64,000 bases of DNA, from NCBI GenBank assembly GCA_030374765.1, contig JARGXX010000111.1, positions 62,001 through 126,000 of the forward strand, read 5' to 3'. Both the position numbers and the translations under genes were made by a program. Positions within the stretch are counted from its first letter, which is position 1. Every line of letters begins with the position of its first letter. The notes below the pieces were generated by a model. That model was not told where the DNA came from, made no database searches, and saw only the letters and a program-made list of their open reading frames with translations. Source of the DNA: Agarophyton chilense (Eukaryota; Rhodophyta; Florideophyceae; Gracilariales; Gracilariaceae). Shown one piece after another: positions 57,600 to 64,000 of the stretch.

Positions 57600-58726
57600 C
57601 TGACTTAAACGAATACGATTTTCGGCTTAAGTATCCACATGATAACCCACCTGCCCTTTACAAGACTTCACGCAGGGTTAAAGGAGAGAGCTACAATCGA
57701 GCCAACACTGGGGAGGGGGGCGGGTAGTCAACCAAACGCAGAGGCGTCACTTTTTCGTCAAGTCTCTGGAAATAATAATCCCTAGGCAGGCTCTGGATTA
57801 AAACAAACTCATTGACTCCCCCATACGTCGGCACCGAGAATAAAGGGGAGGAGAAGAATTTTAGATGCGAGAGCGAGGCGGATGAAAGCTTCCTCGAGCC
57901 GTACTGATTGATTCAAGGTGCAAACAAGGTAGGTCTGGTCTCCCATTTGTCTTCCCAAACTGGCCAGAAAACTGATGAGAGCTATCACCCGCTTTCCTAA
58001 TTTCTTAGGGGTAGGTGAACGGTAGATAAGGACGGCAAATCCAAGACGGTATCTAGTGGGCTGCGAAGAACAACGCCATGTACCGCCTCTTGGAGTCCAG
58101 AGCTAAGTTACGCACGCTATAACGCACAAGCGCGATAAGGTTACGACAGATACCGATTAATCAATGCACCTTAGCAACGGAACGACAAATGAATGCAAAA
58201 GAAACGAAGATCTCACAAAGCCAGATTTATTCGACAAACAGAATTGATACAAGTTGCTCTGAATGGGTTTCAAGTATGATGCAAAGGTAAAACGATGCTG
58301 GGGGGAGGAGAAGGCAAAAAAAACAAAAGTGTTGGTCACTTTGTTCATTTTCGATCGTAGAGAAGATTTGATAGATGGAGGGGGGGGAGAGAGTAAGGGA
58401 GATTGAAAAGATAGAAGACACGAAAAGGGAATATTAAAAGGTGAGAAAAGGTGAAGAGGGAGACAGAGGTTGGGATTATGGGCAGTAGAGTCAGAGAATA
58501 TGGAGAGCATTGCGCTGAAGTAAAAGTTCGTTTCGCTCGTTCGATTGATACTGGCTCTGCGCTTTCGTTTCACCTCGATATGGTGCGGAAGTTAGCTTTC
58601 CACTGTTGCATTGATGTTCTTCTCGATATGGAACCATTCCACACATGAATATAGTTCGGCTAAATATATTCAAAGTTCATTAATTTCAAATTTTCTTTAT
58701 TTCAAGCTGTTGTAGTACACATAGCG
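57600..58726. other. Spacer upstream of the third transposase
   Basis: No gene is recognised. A plus frame at 58,451-58,648 is in the same reading frame as the transposase that follows and might be its leader, but it has no motif. Purine-rich GAGGGGGGGAGAG-type tracts at about 58,375-58,470 make the opposite strand look open. Confidence 0.4.
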
Positions 58727-61675
58727 ATGCACACGGTACTACAATCACAGTGGCTTTCACGTATCTCATATCAAATGGATTTTTCACAAACCCTTCTGTC
58801 CAGAAGGGCGAGACTAAAAAGGAGAAGGAGGTGGGAAGTTGAGAAAGCCGAGAACTTTAGGATGAAAAAGCGGCGAAAGACAAAAAGCAGGCAAAGAGAT
58901 GAATGTAAAGTAGCACAGGAGACTATGCAGCCAAGAAGAAGTAGTTTGGAGCTTTAATTGTCTATTAGCTTCGGAGGTGCCTCGGCTTCAAATTCGTTTC
59001 ACCCTACAGTTCCTGTGTCGATTCAAAAACTAAGAAGTAGACACCGTTTCGAGAAAGATTTCTCTCCTGAACCGCAAGAATATCAGCGATATTTTCCAGT
59101 GGGTGAAGTAACCCAACTTGGCCAGCCTGGAAGTGATGTACGCTCATCACTGCCAAATTCCCAACAGTCCAGCCAGCCGGAGTATGAGGTTCAACTACGT
59201 GCATCTTTCTTTCCTCCGGGACGGAATGTATTGGTTGGTGGGGATGTTGATTCCACGCATATACATAGCGAAGTCTTTCTCTCACAAAACAACTCCACGT
59301 ATACCATTGAGTAAGCCGATGAAGCACAGCTAAACTCCGATAACCCACTTCTACTACGCGAATATCGTAGGCTTAGCGCCTTCATCTTTACTGCAGAGAT
59401 TATCGGAATATCACAGTGGAGCCTTCAACGTTGGCTCTGTGTTGCCCCAATTGAAGCAAGGTGTTCATATAGATCTCTTTTGAGCTATGATACAAGAATA
59501 TCGAATGTACCCAAGAACTTTGTTAGCATGTGGGCAGAAGAACACGCCGCTCGAAGTGGTTCTTTGAAGAAGGCGCTTAAATGTCCAGAGTGCGACCGTT
59601 TTCTGCTTCGATGCTTAACAAAAAAGTTCTGCTATGTCAAACCCTCTGATATGATCAAGGCGCCCTGCAGAAGCCCAGAATCCTTTTCGGAGATCGTTTT
59701 TGGATTGAAAAGAGCCAAAAAAGCCCTTGAAAATGCCATTGAGGGAAGTTCTCATTCCGATTACTACCACAGTCTTCTCTTCCGAAAGTTACATGGTGAT
59801 AAATTAAAGACATGGAAACAACACCAACAGGATAAGATTTACGTATTACTTACGTTGTCAACAGATGGATTTGAGGTCTCGAGGTCTAGATCTGGAGATG
59901 CTTTGTCCTGCTGGCCTTTAGTATCCACTGTTCTCAACCACACGCCCTCGCAGAGGTCAAAACCGAGGAAATTAGTTGATATATTTCATGCAATTCCAGG
60001 AGCCCACAAGTCAGAATTCTTCCAATCTTTCACTGAAGCTGTTGTCGAAGATCTGTGGAAACGCGAAAGAGGAACGAAAGTCGTCTGCGCTGATGGGCAA
60101 CAAAGAAAATTGTATGCATTTGTGACGTCTTTCACATCAGATTGGCCTGCTGCGACCAAGGTTTTGGGATATGTTGGACATACAGGGTCAACATTTTGTC
60201 GAATTCGTTGCAAGCGGAAGACATATTTGAGAAGTTGCAGGTCATTTGTAGCTTCGCCAGCAATAGAAAAGAAAATTATTCGTAGCTTTGCGGCTGGCAG
60301 TCTTGAGTATGCTACAGGGAAAATAATTAAAAATGAGTGCCCTGATCCTTGGACAACTGCACAGATGATAGCCATCTGTAGAAAGCTTAAAAATCTTGAA
60401 GATGGATCTAAAGAGAAGGAGACGGTCGTCAAGAAGCCTGCTGTTTCCGGGGTGTCTCTCCTTCAAAAGTTAACCATGGACTTTCCATTTTCAGCGCCAT
60501 ATGATGTCATGCATCTCGTACTTTTAGGATGGGTGAAGCATTTGCTCATGCTCATAACAGGCTGCCATTATGGTACTTAAAAGCTTGCCACAAATGTTCC
60601 TACTTTTGTGATTTCTTCAGAGATTCTATCCAAGGTCAACGTGGGTATTGATAAGTGCCGGAGCACTATTCCCGCATTGTAGGGTCTATCACCATTCCCG
60701 CTCGATAACGTATCTCCATTCAAAGCCGAAGACCTAAAAAAACACGCAGACATGTTTTCGTGGCCTTTCCTGCATCTCTTTAAAGTACAGGAGAAGGTAT
60801 TCAACCTATGGGAGAAGACAAGCGAGATGGTAGGTGTTGTTTTCGAGTATAATTGTGTTACATCGCGTTTTCTGAAGCCACAGAGCATTACCGAGCAGCT
60901 CTAGGCACAATTTGTAACCATGGTTGGGTCGGAAGATTAACACGGGTTCTGCTTCACGCCAACAACACATGCCATTCCTCATCTTCCAGAGACGCTGAAG
61001 CAGTGTTTACCTCTTCCAAACACCTCCCAGTTCCTGGTTGAACGTTTGGTAGGTGAGATTGGGCGACGAGTGTACTCGATGAAAAGCCTTTCATCACATA
61101 TTTTACACAAGAATCACACCTTATTTGCTTTGAGAATAGTCAACGGTGGGCTGCCGCCTGCGGGTTTGGACCAAAATGATAACCTTCTTTCGTGCTAATA
61201 CTCGGAACCATCAGCACAAGCTACCCACGATGAGTACGAAAGCGCTGCATTAGGTAACGGAATTGGAAAAACGATGGGAGATTTGACTGATAATTGGCTG
61301 CAGTTTCTTGCTCTCTATACTCGCCGAAGTATGTCCGAGTGGAAATCCGTGTCATTTAGAGAAGTAAAAATTTATGATTCTGCGACAATCTTGTTCAAAT
61401 GACAGAAGCTTATTGTTCAGACAGAGGATTATTAAGGAAGAAGGAAGGAGAGGGCAAAAGAAAGTCGCCAAAAGTGCTGTGTGTGCGCACTTTTCATTCC
61501 AGAAACATCATCCAACGTTAGTGAGTCGTATTCAAATATTGAAAAAGATGTCATGAAATATATGTATTATGCTATTATTAGGCAAATTTGGGGTTTTACT
61601 GTTGTGGGAAATGTGCGTGGAAGAAAATCCAAAGCAAAAGCCATTTTATCGACGTCTGGTGGCAGTACAGACTGA
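58727..61675 (+). pseudogene. CACTA/Plavaka-type (Tnp2-like) transposase 3, best preserved
   Basis: One frame of 983 codons can be followed without any shift. Nine in-frame stops begin at 58,955, 59,312, 60,578, 60,680, 60,902, 60,938, 61,196, 61,400 and 61,433. The open core 59,480-60,580 (366 codons) shows a zinc-type pair C35/C38 (KCPECDR), LSTDGFEV at 126-133, SCWPLVSTVLNHTP at 143-156, DWPAATKVLGYVGH at 221-234, C240/C243, and a terminal YDVMHLVLLGWVKH. Downstream are ERLVGEIGRRVYSMKSLSSHILHKNHTLFAL and a Cys-containing C-terminus. The product would be the DDE-type transposase that cuts and pastes the element. Terminal inverted repeats were not found. Confidence 0.92.
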
Positions 61676-61986
61676 AGCAAAATACATCAAGAACGCTTGT
61701 GTACTCTCAAAAGTTTGAGACTTGACGATAGATCTACTGAGCCTGTATCTTGCATTGATTCTTTGCTAGGATATCTTGATATCTTTGGACGCCGCTCCTT
61801 TCTCGACAGACACAGGCACCGACAACTGAATTATTTCCTCAAAGCAGGACCAATTTACATTTAGAACGGAAAGAGGTCTGCTCCGATCGAGTGATCGAGT
61901 AATTAAAGGACTTCTTAAACCAGCAAAGGCTAAGAAGTACGCTGGAATGAATTTTTCGTTGTTGCAAATGTTTTGTATTTCATGCT

Positions 61987-62343
61987 TTAGATAAATCGAG
62001 AAGGATTTAAGCATCCTGTTTGGATTTTTATAATTTCATATATCTCTTCTGAAAGATTATTAAACAGAGCCAAGATAAACCCATCAGAAAGTTGATGACC
62101 AAAACAATTTTCAAAAGTAGAGCACTCTTGTCCGCCCATTGCAGAAAAAAGAATCAACTTGAATCCCTCTGGAGCCTTTACGGTCCGCCAGTTATACGCT
62201 GAAAGGCCTGACAATGTGCTCTGGCCTCCGTTTATCATGAAACTCACAACTCGCTCTTTCCAGTACACTTTAAGTGATCCATGCATGGACACCAACTTCC
62301 ACTTTCCCAGGTACACACGTACTGCCTTTAGAGGGAGAACCAC
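61987..62343 (-). CDS. Unrecognised 118-codon ORF, probably part of a dead gene
   Basis: The frame has folded-protein character (LGKWKLVSMHGSLKVYWKER, SFMINGGQSTLSGL, FGHQLSDGFILALFNNLSEEIYEI). A second minus frame, 62,014-61,766, overlaps its end and reads on with similar character (FIPAYFLAFAGLRSPLI), so one indel probably separates two parts of one gene. No family is recognised. It is convergent with the transposase. Confidence 0.32.
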   Translation of the reverse strand: MVLPLKAVRVYLGKWKLVSMHGSLKVYWKERVVSFMINGGQSTLSGLSAYNWRTVKAPEGFKLILFSAMGGQECSTFENCFGHQLSDGFILALFNNLSEEIYEIIKIQTGCLNPSRFI

Positions 62344-62399
62344 AATGCTCTCAGCGCGAGCGATACCACTTTAGCGCTATATGGAGTCAGGCTTGCATC

Positions 62400-63200
62400 G
62401 TTCGACATCACAAGAAATTTTAGACAGATATCAGCGAACATAAACAAAAACAAAACATTATGGGGATAAAAGTTGAAACACACATGCATGTCGCGGATTT
62501 GCAGCTGCTGAAGCTCAATTTCGTCCGTTCCGGTTGCAAAGGACGAAATTGTCCAACTTCTGTATAGGACATAGCAGCGGCTGCGGACGCAGTCTGGATG
62601 TTGGCGAAAACGAAAGGCATTCGCCTTCGAGACATATCTCGATCATTTCAATGCAGAAAAAGCGCCGTTCGGCGACGATTTCACATTTTTGAAACTGGAG
62701 AGTAACGCAAACCTTCTTCGCATGGAATGAAGCGGGTGCAGTACTGCATGGATTTCCCTGACCAATGTTTGGGCACAAAGAAAGCATATTGGTTTCAAAT
62801 TCATACATGCTCTTCCTGCACCGATGGGTCCTGGCTCACTGTTGCCGCAGGGAGCCAGGGTTGTGAGGGAGAGGGGAGAAATGGCTGGCGGCAGCCACTG
62901 AAGCAACTAAAGAAGCAGCCGTGGCAGCTCCAGCCTCGTCTCCTGTGCCAGGAGTACACAAAGTTTGATGGACTGCGACTTGCACGATCCATATGATGAG
63001 TAAGGAGGCGAAGCGTCATACGGAGAAATGCCTATTTTGCCGGTAAACAATTGGAGCAGCCAATGCATCGTGTTCATAATAAATCGAGAAAGGTGCCAGC
63101 TTTTTCCAATGCAGAGAAGTAAAGGAAACATATGGTGCTGCACGAGTTGGGCGCAAAACAGTAGGACGTATGGAAGACGCAGGAAGGGAAAGAGATTCGT
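62400..63200. other. Unassigned stretch
   Basis: Overlapping short frames lie on both strands at 62.5-63.0 kb. The plus trail (ADAVWMLAKTKGIRLRDISRSF, then IHTCSSCTDGSWL) reads protein-like but cannot be named. Confidence 0.3.
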
Positions 63201-64000
63201 GGAAACACTGTGGGTGTGGTGAAGAAGAGTGAGGCTTAACAGAGGTGGGAGTAGCCTGACAAAGGTTTGACGGCGACGTCAGGGCGAGGTGGGATTTTGC
63301 AGAGGAGCGCCTGTACAAATGGTTGTGGGTGGGCCGGCAGAATGCTTTCGTCAGTTTTAACGATGGATGGATGAGAAGAAGGGGGCATGGAGGAAGACTG
63401 CCGGAGTTGGAGGTGACAGGGGCAGACAGGAGAGGAGAGGAGCGGCGGCGGCGGGACGCCTGAGTGGACCGAGTGAAGGAGGCGAAGGTGCTTTTATGAG
63501 AAGCAGACCGTGGGCGCGGGGCGGAGGAGCAGCTCGATGCGCGACGGGGTGGCTGCGGGGAGGCGCAACACAAGCTCTGCACCTGGCCTCTCGCCCGACG
63601 TGGGAGCGCGGTGAAAGAGCCTGCGGCTGGCCGCTAAGGCGCGCGCCCGAAGGGCAGCTCTAGTTTGGCGACGAAGGCCGCGCCGCTCTCCAGCGCGTGG
63701 CCGTGTGATAGCTTGAGAGGCTCCAAGCGCCACCCTATCAAAGTGGCGGCCGTGTCCAGCGCGCACACGGCTACAACGATGCCGACGTGCAGTGGAGCAG
63801 AGCACGCCAGCAGCGGGTACCTTTCACGGTACACGTGCATCACGGCGACAGACCAGCTGTCACGGTGGTTCAGCAACCGTGATTCGATTCAAACCACCCA
63901 TGCGCGTGCCGACCGCAAAACTCCTCCCCGCACAGCGCTTCTCCCGGTTGCAGAAGTGCCAGCGCCGCCGCAGCCGCGAAGCGAGTGGGCGCCTCGTCCG
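63200..64000. other. GC- and CpG-rich window edge, possible gene on the minus strand
   Basis: Base composition changes abruptly to GC-rich with many CpG, unlike the rest of the window. On the minus strand, 63,876-63,634 encodes protein-like text (SWSVAVMHVYRERYPLL, HVGIVVAVCALDTAATLIGWRLEP), and another frame is open from the window end to about 63,880. A frameshift or intron would be needed to join them. The plus strand is open here too, so frame length is not evidence. No family is recognised. Confidence 0.3.

Noticed and set aside
55148-61435. Reassigned stop codons (alternative genetic code)
   Set aside because: In zeta-COP the stops of one copy align with Gly and Tyr codons in the other, and in copia a TGA replaces Trp while a TAA stands at a small-residue site. 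No single reassignment fits, so decay is simpler.
63016-63582. 188-codon minus ORF, Ser/Pro/Arg-rich
   Set aside because: The plus strand here is purine- and GC-rich, which removes stops from the opposite strand; no motif supports a protein.
1-64000. CRISPR array, bacterial operon, rRNA genes
   Set aside because: No regularly spaced identical repeats, no rRNA sequence and no operon-like gene packing are visible; the content is eukaryotic.

Overview
This is a stretch of a eukaryotic nuclear genome with no bacterial features. It carries Ty3/gypsy and Ty1/copia retrotransposons, CACTA/Plavaka-type DNA transposase genes, and decayed copies of typical eukaryotic host genes: an ATM/Tel1-type PI3K-like kinase, a nucleotide pyrophosphatase/phosphodiesterase (ENPP) and coatomer zeta. 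The host pseudogenes can be followed for kilobases without visible spliceosomal introns, so the genome is either intron-poor or these are retrocopies. The phylum cannot be fixed by eye. A red alga or an oomycete-like lineage would fit the intron-poor genes and retroelement types, but that is a guess.

Layout. 1-6.7 kb is a degenerate chromovirus on the minus strand (gag, protease, RT-RNase H, integrase, chromodomain). 7.6-10.1 kb is a second, older chromovirus on the plus strand. 10.1-14 kb has nothing I recognise. About 14-17.5 kb is a dead ATM/Tel1 gene, complete at its FATC end, and 18.4-19.4 kb is a dead ENPP gene. A nearly intact copia element (19,763-24,437) follows, with two 248-bp LTRs, an initiator-tRNA primer site and one gag-pol frame. 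At 25.5-28.0 kb lies a dead coatomer zeta gene with a convergent low-complexity pseudogene. The same gene pair recurs at 54.7-57.2 kb. Tnp2-like transposase relics lie at 28.7-31.1 kb (minus), 40.8-43.5 kb (plus) and 58.7-61.7 kb (plus, the youngest). The AT-rich part around 48-54 kb holds one intact 420-codon ORF on the minus strand (49,717-50,979), apparently a membrane glycoprotein. The last 0.8 kb turns sharply GC-rich.

Taken together this is an island of dead DNA: three classes of transposable element at different ages plus several unrelated host genes that have lost function. Little works together here in the sense of an operon or pathway. The copia element has a coherent cis-acting set (TATA box, hairpins, primer-binding site, polypurine tract). 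The 420-codon ORF is the one long uninterrupted reading frame that does not look like a transposon relic, so it is the best candidate for something undescribed.

All homology calls come from reading translated motifs; no database search was run. Boundaries of pseudogenes are approximate (tens to hundreds of bases) unless an exact motif is given.
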